A stretch of 64,000 nt of DNA from Akkermansiaceae bacterium UBA7331 (GTDB taxonomy: Bacteria > Verrucomicrobiota > Verrucomicrobiia > Verrucomicrobiales > Akkermansiaceae). How positions within the stretch are numbered: the stretch's first letter is position 1; each line of letters begins with the position of its first letter. The stretch is taken from contig DKPP01000012.1 of NCBI GenBank assembly GCA_002471255.1, forward strand, positions 65,063 to 129,062, given 5' to 3'. Made by a program: the position numbers and the translations under genes. The notes below the pieces were generated by a model. It was not told the origin of the DNA. It saw only the letters and a program-made list of their open reading frames with translations, and searched no databases. Positions 36,278 through 44,783 of this stretch are shown here, piece after piece.

Positions 36278-36658
36278 ATGAAACTTTTAGTTAAATTCCC
36301 ATTCATCGTATTATTTGCTACTTTAGGCATAGGTTTATGTGATGCTAAACCGACTAAAGAGGAATATAATAACCAAGGCAAAATAGCTCGGCAGTACTAT
36401 TTTGGGCAAGATAACATACCTTATATGGGTCCGGAGGGATTCTTTATGGCCAAATATCTTTATGATAATCAAGGTCGATTACATAAAATATTATATTTCA
36501 ATACCGAGGGAAAAGCTTGTGAGGCTGGTTCTCCTGAAGGAATCAAATGTGCAAGTATAGAATACACCTATGATGCTAATGGTAAGCAATCTGCTAAATA
36601 TTTTAATAAAAAAGGGGAAGAGATAACTAAGACCTCTTCCCCAAAATCAGAAAAATAG
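36278..36658 (+). CDS. Small secreted protein with YD-like repeats
   Basis: The product has 126 residues. After a signal peptide (about 1-23, ending CDA) there are short repeats of the type YDNQGRLHKILYFNTEGK and YDANGKQSAKYFNKKGE, similar to the toxin-like YD or MORN-like strand repeats of secreted proteins. Two cysteines flank the second repeat. The function is unknown. A TATAAT at 36255-36260 and AAAGG directly before the ATG support expression. Its final codons overlap a terminator hairpin of the opposite-strand his genes, and the stop codon lies one base from the hisH end. Confidence 0.6.
   Translation: MKLLVKFPFIVLFATLGIGLCDAKPTKEEYNNQGKIARQYYFGQDNIPYMGPEGFFMAKYLYDNQGRLHKILYFNTEGKACEAGSPEGIKCASIEYTYDANGKQSAKYFNKKGEEITKTSSPKSEK
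36607..36642 (-). terminator. Terminator of the cdaA-hisH operon, inside the opposite gene
   Basis: On the - strand, GGGGAAGAG (complement of 36634-36642) pairs with CTCTTCCCC (complement of 36614-36622), followed by six T (36608-36613). It lies within the 3' coding end of the + strand gene 36278-36658. Confidence 0.75.
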
Positions 36659-36659
36659 T

Positions 36660-37277
36660 TTATTCCGCTATTTTCATAAAGTTCTTTAAAAGGTGAACTC
36701 CTAGCTTTTGACTCTTTTCCGGGTGGAACTGAGTAGCCATCAAGTTACCTTTCTGAATGGCAGCTGCAAATTTCTCGCCGTATTCGCAGGTGGCGGAAAT
36801 CAAAGATTCATCCAAAGGAATAGGATAATAGGAATGCACAAAGTAAAAATAAGGAGTTTCTCCCATACCTTGCCACATCAAAGAATCGCTATCTACCTCA
36901 GTGATCGGATTCCATCCCATGTGAGGCACTTTTAAATCAGATTCGGGGAATCGTACTACTTTTCCCTTAAAAATACCTAAACCGGGCACACCCGGATCTT
37001 CTTCACCTTTTTCAAATAAAATCTGGTATCCTACACAGATTCCCAAAAAAGGTCGATTATTAGCAATCCACTCTTTTACTGGCCCTTCCAGACCCTGAGC
37101 ACGAAGCTTATTGGCACAATCACCAAAGGAGCCTACTCCCGGCAACACCAAATGAGTAATACCTTCCAAATCCTCTACGAATCGAATTAACTTACCCTCA
37201 TAACCCGCTGCGGAAAACGTGTTGAGCACGCTACGCAAATTGCCTGCGCCATAGTCAATAACACCTAATGATGACAT
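36660..37277 (-). CDS. hisH: Imidazole glycerol phosphate synthase, glutaminase subunit
   Basis: This 205-residue class I glutamine amidotransferase supplies ammonia to HisF in histidine synthesis. The N-terminal motif is VIDYGAGNLRSV; the nucleophile Cys is in FLGICVGYQILFE (about residue 80); the His/Glu pair is in ATQFHPEKSQKLG near the C-terminus. It starts within the hisB stop codon region (TAATG overlap) and is the last gene of the - strand operon. HisF and other his genes are not in the window. Confidence 0.93.
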   Translation of the reverse strand: MSSLGVIDYGAGNLRSVLNTFSAAGYEGKLIRFVEDLEGITHLVLPGVGSFGDCANKLRAQGLEGPVKEWIANNRPFLGICVGYQILFEKGEEDPGVPGLGIFKGKVVRFPESDLKVPHMGWNPITEVDSDSLMWQGMGETPYFYFVHSYYPIPLDESLISATCEYGEKFAAAIQKGNLMATQFHPEKSQKLGVHLLKNFMKIAE

Positions 37278-37864
37278 TACAAAACTCCTTTCGTAGAAGG
37301 AACCATATTGGCAGTACGAGGGTCAATAGCTACAGCCTCACGGAGAGCTCTGGCGATACCTTTGAAAATAGATTCGGCAATGTGGTGACCATCACGACCA
37401 TATAAAACTTCAACGTGCAAATTACAGCGAAGATTATTGGATAAAGCGCGACAAAACTCCTCAGTAATAGTTAAAGGGAAATTAGGTGCATCAGGTGTAC
37501 CCTGCGGAGCACGGAAAGACAAAAACGGGCGGTTACTAAGATCAAGAACGACGCGAGTCAATGTTTCGTCCATAGGGATATAAGAACAGCCATATCGCAC
37601 GATTCCTTTTTTGTTACCCAAGGCTTGAGAAATGCAATCACCCAAAACAATAGCTGTGTCTTCCACAGTGTGGTGAGCATCCACATCCAAATCACCTATG
37701 GTGGTCAATGTAAGGTCAATCAGGGAATGACGGGACAACAGATCAAGCATGTGATCAAAAAAGGCATGCCCCGTATTCACGGCGGCACATCCGGTGCCAT
37801 CCAAATTCAATTCCATAGAAATATCGGTCTCACCGGTCACTCTCTTTTTGGAAGCGGTTCTCAT
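37277..37864 (-). CDS. hisB: Imidazoleglycerol-phosphate dehydratase
   Basis: This 195-residue manganese-dependent enzyme of histidine synthesis shows its two metal-binding halves: HAFFDHMLDLLSRH, VDAHHTVEDTA, and in the second half the DGHHIAESIFKG motif. All expected His, Glu and Asp ligands are present. The phosphatase domain found in the enterobacterial fusion is absent, which is normal outside gamma-proteobacteria. It shares one base with the hisH start and lies 60 bases downstream of bioD. Confidence 0.95.
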   Translation of the reverse strand: MRTASKKRVTGETDISMELNLDGTGCAAVNTGHAFFDHMLDLLSRHSLIDLTLTTIGDLDVDAHHTVEDTAIVLGDCISQALGNKKGIVRYGCSYIPMDETLTRVVLDLSNRPFLSFRAPQGTPDAPNFPLTITEEFCRALSNNLRCNLHVEVLYGRDGHHIAESIFKGIARALREAVAIDPRTANMVPSTKGVL

Positions 37865-37924
37865 AACGCCTTTCTACTATGAAATCCGCCCCAGTTAAAG
37901 ACCGAATTCCGTATCTAAGAATTT

Positions 37925-38566
37925 TTATGATAAAGCAGTCGCCAAGTCATCCAGATCAAAATAATCCTGACCATGAATCAACTCAGCTAGCACGGGAACT
38001 TTAGTAAACTCTTCAATCATGCTACGATTGGTGACACAAGCAGTATTCCATGAGTCACTCACGTTATTGAAAATAATGCCTGCACATTCCAAACCCTTAG
38101 CTTGTATTGCTTCCAAAGTCAGCAAAGCATGATTTAAAGCACCTAGTTTATTACCAACGACCAAAATCACAGGTAACCCGAACTCTACGGCCAAATCACT
38201 AAACAATTTCTGAGGACCGATAGGCACTTCCCAACCACCGACACCTTCAACGATGACGGTTTCAAATTGAGAAACCAATTGTTCGTAGCCACGCATAATC
38301 AGACCACAATCAATTTCGATGTTTTCCAATTTTGCGGCTACATACGGGCACGTAGCATTTTTAAGATAAACCGGATTAATTTCTTCCAAAGAAATATCGG
38401 ATTGCATTGCCTCACGGATTTGTCTCGGATCTTGACGATCTCCGCAAGCAATCGGCTTATACCCTGCTACATTCACGCCTTTTGCTTTTAAAGACTGAAT
38501 AATAAGAGTGGTTACATACGTTTTACCGATTTCCGTATCGGTGCCGGTAACGAGGAAATTTTTCAT
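37925..38566 (-). CDS. bioD: Dethiobiotin synthetase
   Basis: This 213-residue ATP-dependent carboxylase closes the ureido ring of dethiobiotin in biotin synthesis. The P-loop-like segment VTGTDTEIGKTYVTT is at the N-terminus, followed by GYKPIACG and the Mg-binding VIVEGVGGWEVPI (about residue 108). The region KLGALNHALLTLEAI is typical. It lies in a mixed operon after the cdaA genes and before hisB; no other bio gene is near. The start is 11 bases after the stop of the CdaR-like microprotein gene. Confidence 0.93.
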   Translation of the reverse strand: MKNFLVTGTDTEIGKTYVTTLIIQSLKAKGVNVAGYKPIACGDRQDPRQIREAMQSDISLEEINPVYLKNATCPYVAAKLENIEIDCGLIMRGYEQLVSQFETVIVEGVGGWEVPIGPQKLFSDLAVEFGLPVILVVGNKLGALNHALLTLEAIQAKGLECAGIIFNNVSDSWNTACVTNRSMIEEFTKVPVLAELIHGQDYFDLDDLATALS

Positions 38567-38577
38567 AATACTTAATT

Positions 38578-38733
38578 TTATGGATGAGATCTTCTGATGT
38601 CTTGTTCCGGTACGGAACGACGAGGCGTTGTTTCTTCTGCCGCAACGAATTTCTTAATAATAATCCATACGACGATAGCCAAAATTAGGCACATCAGCTT
38701 GGCTAACCAATTGTTAAGAAACCACTTTTTCAT
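38578..38733 (-). CDS. 51-residue CdaR(YbbR)-like membrane microprotein
   Basis: A short frame overlaps the 3' end of cdaA by 20 bases in another frame and ends 11 bases before bioD. Its first half (NNWLAKLMCLILAIVVWIII) reads like the N-terminal membrane helix of CdaR/YbbR proteins, the partner of the c-di-AMP synthase CdaA, which usually begins with NNWxLKxLSLLLAxxLW. The YbbR repeats that should follow are missing; the rest is a short charged tail (TTPRRSVPEQDIRRSHP). It is probably a reduced, real partner because position, strand and overlap fit translational coupling. Nothing else in the frame suggests an enzyme. Confidence 0.6.
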   Translation of the reverse strand: MKKWFLNNWLAKLMCLILAIVVWIIIKKFVAAEETTPRRSVPEQDIRRSHP

Positions 38734-39532
38734 AATCGACGTTATTGGATGAAATGTTTAATAATTCTTCAAGGCGTGATCGGAGCTGTTGACCATCAAG
38801 GTTCCTTTCCAAGCGACCGCCTACACAAATAGATATACTGCCCGTTTCTTCAGAAACAATAACCAATACGGCATCCGTCTCTTCAGACAAACCAACGGCA
38901 GCTCGATGTCGCAAACCTAAAGATCGATCCGATAATTCCTTTTGAGAAACAGGGAATAAACATGCGGCAGCCAAAATCTTATCACTACCGATCACCACAC
39001 CACCATCATGCAGGGCCGTTTTAGTATGAAAAATCGTAGATACGAGCTCGGGTGAAAAGATAGCATCGGTTTTAACGCCCGTATCGATAAATTGTTTTAA
39101 GCTGATGCCACGCTCAAAGGCAAACAAGGCACCACAATGCTTACTGGAAAGTAAAGAAACGGATTTACAAAAATTATCTAAGAAATCCACTCGATGCAGT
39201 TTCGCGATATTGGAAAATAAAGGGTGACTACCTAGCTTCGCCAGGCCCATTCGCAATTCCGGTTGGAAAATAACGACCAAAAAGATGGCAACACCGGGTG
39301 CCAAAATACGAGTCAATATCCAGCCGATAACGTTCAAATGGAAAAAGTACGTTACAAGCACCAACACCATAAAACAAAGAACGAGACCAACCATGATACG
39401 AGCACCACGCGTCGCATGAAAAGCTCGATAAATTTGGTAAAACAAAAGCCAAAGAATTGCAATCTCGACTGAATTACGTAGAAATTCTTTAATAGAACCG
39501 CCATTAGAGCTTATCCACTCCCACATGGGCAA
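38714..39532 (-). CDS. cdaA: Diadenylate cyclase CdaA (DAC domain)
   Basis: This 272-residue membrane protein makes cyclic di-AMP from ATP. Three membrane helices (about 20-37, 45-64 and 68-90) precede the DAC domain. The catalytic motifs are LHDGG (174-178, usually DGA) and GLRHRAAVG (206-214), followed by the conserved VSEETGSIS. The third residue of DGA is changed to Gly, a mild substitution. It is the first gene of a - strand operon and is followed directly by the CdaR-like microprotein. In known systems CdaA activity is modulated by CdaR and c-di-AMP controls osmotic and cell-wall balance; the same here is inference. Confidence 0.92.
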   Translation of the reverse strand: MPMWEWISSNGGSIKEFLRNSVEIAILWLLFYQIYRAFHATRGARIMVGLVLCFMVLVLVTYFFHLNVIGWILTRILAPGVAIFLVVIFQPELRMGLAKLGSHPLFSNIAKLHRVDFLDNFCKSVSLLSSKHCGALFAFERGISLKQFIDTGVKTDAIFSPELVSTIFHTKTALHDGGVVIGSDKILAAACLFPVSQKELSDRSLGLRHRAAVGLSEETDAVLVIVSEETGSISICVGGRLERNLDGQQLRSRLEELLNISSNNVDYEKVVS

Positions 39533-39621
39533 AAATTACTATAAAAGATGGTCTTTGGCAACTATGATTGCCTATTCTTATTTGATTGCCAGCAATTCCA
39601 TTCCTGCTACACTTCCAAAAG

Positions 39622-40602
39622 ATGAAACGTGTTTTAATTATTGTCTTTCTCCTACTTTGTCTATTAGGTCTAATTGGCTATAAAACTTTTGTTCACTATA
39701 CATCCACTACTACGCCAAGTGCTTACCAACCGGAGCAAAGTTTTGCTGAAGAACGAAGAGAGGGAAATTTAGAGAAGCATGTGAAAGAGCTTTGTAAATA
39801 TCCTGATAGATACGCCGAAAACACCGATCAATTAGCTGAAACGATTCAATACATTAAAGAACAATTTGAATCAGCAGGACTCAAAACGGAATTGATCCCA
39901 TTTAAGCATGGAAACAAAGTTTACTACAATATAAGCGGTATTATCCCCGGATCGATGAAAGACAGAATCGTGATCGGCACCCATTACGATTCCGCTAAAG
40001 GTAGTCCCGGAGCAGATGACGATGCCAGTAGTGTCGCCGCATTAATTGAAACAGCTAAAGGCCTCGCAGGCATACAGCCCGATTACACCATCGAGTTTGT
40101 CGCTTATGCCAATGAAAAGTCACCATTACATGGTACGGATTATCACGGTAGTCGCATACATTATCGCCATTTAGAAGAAGAAGGTATTCCTGTTCAGCTA
40201 ATGATTTGTTTAGAAATGATAGGTTATTACAGTAATGAGCCTAATTCCCAAACTTATCCCAAAGAATGGCTTAGCAAGATATATCCGGAAACGGGGAATT
40301 TCATTGCTATTCTTGGTTCCGAAACGGCTACTGAGCCATCCCAAATCCTTCAAACTGCAATGAAACACAGAATTTCTACGGTCCGTCTCAATTATCCGAT
40401 TCTCAAAGAATTTACATTTTCAGATCATTCTGTTTTTGATGAACAAGGGATTCCTAGCATCGTGCTAACCGATACTTCTTTCTACCGCAATAAAAATTAT
40501 CATCAACCTACAGACACTCCTGATACTCTTGACTACGAAAAAATGCAATGGGTAGTCAAAGGACTTATAGACGCTTTGAATAAATTTTCCTTTAACGAAT
40601 AA
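39622..40602 (+). CDS. M28 family peptidase homologue with altered zinc ligand
   Basis: The product has 326 residues. An N-terminal membrane anchor (about 3-24) precedes a Zn-dependent M28 aminopeptidase-like domain. The first metal ligands are visible in IGTHYDSAKGSPGADDDASS (His121 and an Asp), followed by LEMIGYYS and the late histidine in NYHQPTDTPDT. Where M28 enzymes have NEEPPFF (catalytic base plus zinc ligand), this protein has NEKSPLH: Glu165 is kept but the ligand position, 166, is Lys. It may be inactive or use a single metal. The ATG at 39622 starts the membrane segment, and the TTG at 39586 is rejected. It is six bases from a close paralogue. Confidence 0.82.
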   Translation: MKRVLIIVFLLLCLLGLIGYKTFVHYTSTTTPSAYQPEQSFAEERREGNLEKHVKELCKYPDRYAENTDQLAETIQYIKEQFESAGLKTELIPFKHGNKVYYNISGIIPGSMKDRIVIGTHYDSAKGSPGADDDASSVAALIETAKGLAGIQPDYTIEFVAYANEKSPLHGTDYHGSRIHYRHLEEEGIPVQLMICLEMIGYYSNEPNSQTYPKEWLSKIYPETGNFIAILGSETATEPSQILQTAMKHRISTVRLNYPILKEFTFSDHSVFDEQGIPSIVLTDTSFYRNKNYHQPTDTPDTLDYEKMQWVVKGLIDALNKFSFNE

Positions 40603-40608
40603 ATCGAT

Positions 40609-41589
40609 ATGAAAACATACTTACTCACATCTTTCCTCTCTTTAAGTTGTCTGATTTTGCCTCAGTGTAACATCAATAAAAAGGGTATTGAAACATCAAG
40701 ACCTAATCAGGTCCAGGAAACCCGAGACACCGAACATTCTCGGGCTCAAACGCAACAAATCAAAAATCACGTATTGGCGTTAACCAAAAACGGTCGATCA
40801 GGCTCAAGTGAAAAGGAGACTAATCAAACCCTAAATTACATCACCCAAGTCATGAAAGGGAAACCGCAGATTAAATCATATTGTGATAAAAATGGTAATC
40901 CGATAGTCAAAAATGTAGAACTTTTAGTACCGGGAGTCTCTGATGAATGTATCATCATCGGAGCTCACTATGATACGGCCGAAGGCACACCGGGTGCCGA
41001 TGACAATGCCAGCGCCGTGGCAGCTTTAATCGAATTAGCCAATTCGTTTGTTGACAAAAAGCCCTATTATTCTTTGCTTTTCATTGCTTATGGTAACGAA
41101 GAACCACCTTTCTTTAATACATCCGATCAAGGTAGTAGAGCTCACTTCGAAACCATCAAAAACAAGAAGGATCAAGTAAAGCTGATGATTTGTCTTGAGA
41201 TGTTAGGCTATTATTCAAATGAACCGGGGAGCCAAAGTTATCCAATCGAAGCCATGAAGGCATATTATCCGGATAAAGGAGACTTTATCACCATTGTAGG
41301 TTTGGATAACACGATTGATGAAAGCAGACTCATCCAAAACAAACTCAAACCGCTCATCCCTACCGCTAGGTTAAATAGCAACTATGCCTCGGCATTAAAC
41401 TTTTCCGATCACGCTGTGTTTAATGAACACGGAGTGCCGGCAGTCATGATTACCGATACGGCATTTTACCGTAACCCTCATTACCATGAGCCCACCGATA
41501 CTCCTGATACGCTCAATTACCCCAACATACAGCGAGTCACCGAAGGATTACGCCAAGCAATCGAAGAATTGTCAGCAAAACCTAAATAA
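40609..41589 (+). CDS. M28 family peptidase, lipoprotein
   Basis: The product has 326 residues. A lipobox-like end of the signal (LILPQC, Cys20) suggests attachment to a membrane through lipid. The M28 domain follows with IIGAHYDTAEGTPGADDNAS, the intact NEEPPFF pair (Glu164, Glu165), CLEMLGYYS and the histidine of HYHEPTDTPDT. These are the metal ligands and base expected of a dizinc aminopeptidase, so it should be active on N-terminal residues of peptides in the periplasm or at the surface. It is a tandem duplicate of the preceding gene. Confidence 0.85.
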   Translation: MKTYLLTSFLSLSCLILPQCNINKKGIETSRPNQVQETRDTEHSRAQTQQIKNHVLALTKNGRSGSSEKETNQTLNYITQVMKGKPQIKSYCDKNGNPIVKNVELLVPGVSDECIIIGAHYDTAEGTPGADDNASAVAALIELANSFVDKKPYYSLLFIAYGNEEPPFFNTSDQGSRAHFETIKNKKDQVKLMICLEMLGYYSNEPGSQSYPIEAMKAYYPDKGDFITIVGLDNTIDESRLIQNKLKPLIPTARLNSNYASALNFSDHAVFNEHGVPAVMITDTAFYRNPHYHEPTDTPDTLNYPNIQRVTEGLRQAIEELSAKPK

Positions 41590-41657
41590 TCCATTTTTCT
41601 CGACACAAGTCAGAGCCTAGACTACATTCAACAGAGCATTTTCTTATATATATCATT

Positions 41658-43121
41658 ATGGCCATTTCAGATTATATCGTCACCATTGGCTTAGAGGTAC
41701 ACTGCCAAATTAAAACCAATAGTAAGATGTTTTGCGCATGCGAAACAGGCTTTGGTTTTGAACCTAACACAAAAGTATGCCCCACGTGTTTAGGTCTTCC
41801 GGGAGCTTTACCTGTTTTGAACCAATTTGCCATTGAGCGCACACTCCTTACAGGTCTTATGTTAGGCTGTGGAAGCCCCGAAATTTCTCGTTGGGATCGT
41901 AAAAATTATTTTTACCCCGATATGCCGAAAGATTACCAGCTTTCACAAATGGACCTTCCTCTTTGCTTAGATGGTGAGGTACCTTTGTACCCTTGGTCTT
42001 ATCCGAATGATGTGATCAAAGCCGGCGTACCACCTTTCCGTACGGTTAAGCTTACCCGCATCCACTTGGAAGAGGACGTAGCTAAATCCACCCACTACGC
42101 CAATCACTCTTTAATCGATTTTAACCGCGCAGGCACACCACTCATGGAAATCGTATCGGAGCCCGATATCGATAATCCTGAAGAAGCTTACGCTTACTTA
42201 AAATCACTACAGCAAATCCTCAATTATGGTAGCATTTCCGATGCCGACATGGAAAAAGGACAAATGCGTTGCGACGTTAACGTATCCCTTCGCCCTCACG
42301 GACAAAAAGAATTAGGTGCCAAAGTTGAGCTTAAAAACCTCAACTCCATTTCGGCAGTAAGACGCGCTTTGCATTTTGAAATTGAGCGTCAAGCTGAAGA
42401 ATTAGATTTAGGAATTGCCCAAATCCAATCTACACGTCGCTGGGATGACGATTTAGGCGAAACGACCATCATGCGCACTAAAGAAGATGCACATGATTAT
42501 CGCTATTTTGCCTGCCCTGACCTCGTACCAATCCACACAGCACCGCTTTTGGATAAAGTACGCCCGGAAATTCCTGAATTGCCGAACCAAAAACAAGAGC
42601 GCTTCATTAAAGAATTTAGTCTAAACGAATATGATGCCAACGTTTTGGTATCGGATCTCGAATTAGCACACTATTTTGAAACGGCAGCACAAGGTTCACC
42701 AAACGGCAAAAAGATAGCCAACTGGGTAATCAATAACGTGACTTCCGTTTTGAATGAAAAAGGCATTACCCCTAACGAATGTCCGGTAAAACCTCAGACC
42801 ATTTCCGCCTTAATCGATATCATCGAAGATGGCACCGTGTCTAACAATCAGGCAAAAGACGTCTTTAATAAGCTATGGGACGAACCAACACTCAGCCCTG
42901 CTGAGGCGGCTAAAGCATTAGGCTTCGAAAAAGCCGATAGCTCATTCCTAGATGCCATTATCGAAGAAATCATCGCAGCCAACCCTGCTAAGATTGAAGA
43001 AATACAAGGTGGCAATCACAAATTACTCAACTGGTGTACCGGTCAAGTAATGAAAGCAGCCAAGGGCAAAGCGAATCCAAAGATCATTACCGAAGCTCTT
43101 ACTAAGAGATTAGGCCTCTAG
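41658..43121 (+). CDS. gatB: Aspartyl/glutamyl-tRNA amidotransferase subunit B
   Basis: This 487-residue protein is the kinase/transamidation subunit of GatCAB, which converts Glu-tRNA(Gln) and/or Asp-tRNA(Asn) to the amides. The N-terminal signature IGLEVHCQIKTNSKMFC and the CPTCLGLPGALPVLN segment are present, as is DFNRAGTPLMEIVSEPD. The C-terminal GatB/YqeY domain ends with GQVMKAAKGKANP. GatA and GatC are not nearby. A terminator follows. The gene starts after a TATA-rich stretch at 41644-41652, which could serve as its -10 region. Confidence 0.95.
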   Translation: MAISDYIVTIGLEVHCQIKTNSKMFCACETGFGFEPNTKVCPTCLGLPGALPVLNQFAIERTLLTGLMLGCGSPEISRWDRKNYFYPDMPKDYQLSQMDLPLCLDGEVPLYPWSYPNDVIKAGVPPFRTVKLTRIHLEEDVAKSTHYANHSLIDFNRAGTPLMEIVSEPDIDNPEEAYAYLKSLQQILNYGSISDADMEKGQMRCDVNVSLRPHGQKELGAKVELKNLNSISAVRRALHFEIERQAEELDLGIAQIQSTRRWDDDLGETTIMRTKEDAHDYRYFACPDLVPIHTAPLLDKVRPEIPELPNQKQERFIKEFSLNEYDANVLVSDLELAHYFETAAQGSPNGKKIANWVINNVTSVLNEKGITPNECPVKPQTISALIDIIEDGTVSNNQAKDVFNKLWDEPTLSPAEAAKALGFEKADSSFLDAIIEEIIAANPAKIEEIQGGNHKLLNWCTGQVMKAAKGKANPKIITEALTKRLGL

Positions 43122-43146
43122 CACTTTAGATCTCACTCTTTAACGA

Positions 43147-43181
43147 AAATCTCCGGCTTTAAGTAGTCGGAGATTTTTTTG
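43147..43181 (+). terminator. Terminator after gatB
   Basis: A stem AAATCTCCG / CGGAGATTT with an eight- to twelve-base loop is followed by seven T. Confidence 0.75.
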
Positions 43182-43186
43182 TTTCT

Positions 43187-43708
43187 TTATTGATCTTTCG
43201 TTGCCAGCTTAGTTCGAGACAAATCTTGAATAAGTGCTAACAACTCACTTTTACTATCGGCATTGATGATGATGTGTAAAAAAGTAATTCCATATTTCGT
43301 CTCAAAAGGTACCAATGCATCTGCAAAATTGTGTTTATCATCACAAAGAATCGCCCATTCGACCGATTTTCCCAGAATGGTGGATGTAGCCAGTTCGCTA
43401 CCTTTAACTTCCATCTGATTCGGATGCATTCCCTCATAAATCATCATACGAGAAGAGGAAGATTTACTATCCTTGCCATTATAAAAATTGGTAGTCGTAA
43501 AATCGGCCCCTTTTGATAAGGATGAAGTGTAATGAGACGGTAACGAAAGAGATAAGGCACCCACCCCATATACATCTACTTGATGTGACGTGGATTTATC
43601 GCGAGATGCAGGCTTTACAGTCAATAATTCCTCTACTTTAGGATGGGATGAACAGGAAACTTGCCAGACAAATAAACAACACAACAAGGTGGCAAACGAG
43701 AGCTTCAT
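43187..43708 (-). CDS. Hypothetical lipoprotein
   Basis: The product has 173 residues. The signal ends in the lipobox-like VSC, followed by SSHPK. The mature part is a small mixed alpha/beta domain with Ser/Lys-rich loops; the segment SKGADFTTTNFYNGKDSKSSSSRMMIYEG is the most striking. No family is recognised. I use the ATG whose codon ends at 43708 because the signal peptide begins there; a start 12 codons upstream would place hydrophilic and hydrophobic residues before it. The gene lies between gatB (convergent) and the ribosomal operon terminator. Confidence 0.6.
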   Translation of the reverse strand: MKLSFATLLCCLFVWQVSCSSHPKVEELLTVKPASRDKSTSHQVDVYGVGALSLSLPSHYTSSLSKGADFTTTNFYNGKDSKSSSSRMMIYEGMHPNQMEVKGSELATSTILGKSVEWAILCDDKHNFADALVPFETKYGITFLHIIINADSKSELLALIQDLSRTKLATKDQ

Positions 43709-43780
43709 AATTAAAGAAGGTAAAATAATATAAGTGTTAGTCAAGCTAGAAGCATTATAACACGCATCTCCCGGATATGA

Positions 43781-43814
43781 AAAATCCCCGCAATCCGAAG
43801 ACTGCGGGGATTTT
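43781..43814 (-). terminator. Terminator at the end of the ribosomal protein operon
   Basis: The stem AAATCCCCGCA / TGCGGGGATTT (43782-43813) follows the rplN stop on the - strand and is flanked by T-runs on both sides. Confidence 0.8.
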
Positions 43815-43834
43815 AAAACTAAAGAATGTCTCTC

Positions 43835-44200
43835 TTAGAGCACTTCAGGTGCCAAGGAAACGATCTTCATGAACTTTCTTTCACGAAGCTCACGAGCAAC
43901 CGGTCCAAAGATACGGGTACCACGTGGGTTGTTGTCCTTGTCGATGATAACTACTGCGTTACCGTCAAAGCGAAGTACGGAGCCGTCATCACGACGGATA
44001 GGAGCTGCGGTACGAACCACAACGGCCTTAACTACGGTACCCTTCTTAACGGAAGCGGTAGGGATGGATTCACGAATGTGGCAGGTGATGATGTCACCGA
44101 TGCGAGCCTGACGGGTACGCTTGCCAATTACGCCGATCATTTTTGCAGCACGAGCACCGGTGTTATCGGCAACTTGTACTAAACTTTCCATTTGGATCAT
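43835..44200 (-). CDS. rplN: Ribosomal protein uL14
   Basis: This 121-residue protein carries the uL14 layout, with the signatures MIQMESLVQVADNTGA and RGTRIFGPVARELRERKFMKIVSLAPEVL. It is an RNA-binding beta-barrel at the subunit interface. A purine-rich AAGGAG lies about 10 bases before the ATG. It is the last gene of the operon here; instead of rplX a terminator follows, which is unusual. Confidence 0.96.
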   Translation of the reverse strand: MIQMESLVQVADNTGARAAKMIGVIGKRTRQARIGDIITCHIRESIPTASVKKGTVVKAVVVRTAAPIRRDDGSVLRFDGNAVVIIDKDNNPRGTRIFGPVARELRERKFMKIVSLAPEVL

Positions 44201-44243
44201 GGTATCAATTCTCCTTTATGTTATTAGTTTTGATTCCTTGATA

Positions 44244-44516
44244 TTAGTGTGTAAGCACTTCAACCAAATTCCAGCACTTAAGCTTGGAAACAGGGCGGGT
44301 TTCAACGATACGCACCTTGTCACCTACCTTAGCGGTACAGTTTTCGTCGTGAGCATAGAATTTCTTGCTCTTCTTAACGATCTTCTTAAACTTCGGGTGA
44401 GGAACGCGGGCTACGTATTCTACAACGATGGTTTTGTCCATCTTGGTAGAAGTCACAACGCCTACGCGAGTCTTGCGAAGTCCGGGTTGCTTTGTTGTTT
44501 CAGTATTTTCGCTCAT
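44244..44516 (-). CDS. rpsQ: Ribosomal protein uS17
   Basis: This 90-residue protein contains the uS17 OB-fold with GVVTSTKMDKTIVVEY and the DKVRIVETRPVSKLKCWNLVEVL ending. An N-terminal extension (SENTETTKQPG) of about ten residues is longer than in E. coli. It lies between rpmC and rplN with short gaps. Confidence 0.96.
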   Translation of the reverse strand: MSENTETTKQPGLRKTRVGVVTSTKMDKTIVVEYVARVPHPKFKKIVKKSKKFYAHDENCTAKVGDKVRIVETRPVSKLKCWNLVEVLTH

Positions 44517-44563
44517 TGATTCTAAATTGTTAGAATATTAGTGATTTAGTTAACCCGGTTGAC

Positions 44564-44770
44564 TTACTCAACGATGCCGGACTCACCTTGTACGGTGAGG
44601 GCGCGAGCAAGTTCCTTGCGGACGGCGCGGATTCTTTGATTGTTTTCCAACTGACCGGTGGCCTGTTGGATGCGGAGATTGAAGGATTCTTCACGAAGGC
44701 TGCGAATGTGAGCTGCGAGCTCTTTAGCAGACATACCACGAAGATCTTTAGCGGAGTTCTTTTCAGACAT
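44564..44770 (-). CDS. rpmC: Ribosomal protein uL29
   Basis: This 68-residue protein has the two-helix uL29 fold. After an N-terminal extension comes SAKELAAHIRSLREESFNLRIQQATGQLENNQRIRAVRKELARALTV. It is translated 13 bases after rplP and binds 23S rRNA at the tunnel exit. Confidence 0.94.
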   Translation of the reverse strand: MSEKNSAKDLRGMSAKELAAHIRSLREESFNLRIQQATGQLENNQRIRAVRKELARALTVQGESGIVE

Positions 44771-44783
44771 GGTAAATTATCAA

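Noticed and set aside
39557..39572. Inverted repeat GGCAA-CTATGA-TTGCC as a sigma-54 site or operator between cdaA and the M28 gene
   Set aside because: The GG/GC spacing is one base too long for a -24/-12 promoter and the half-sites are only five bases.
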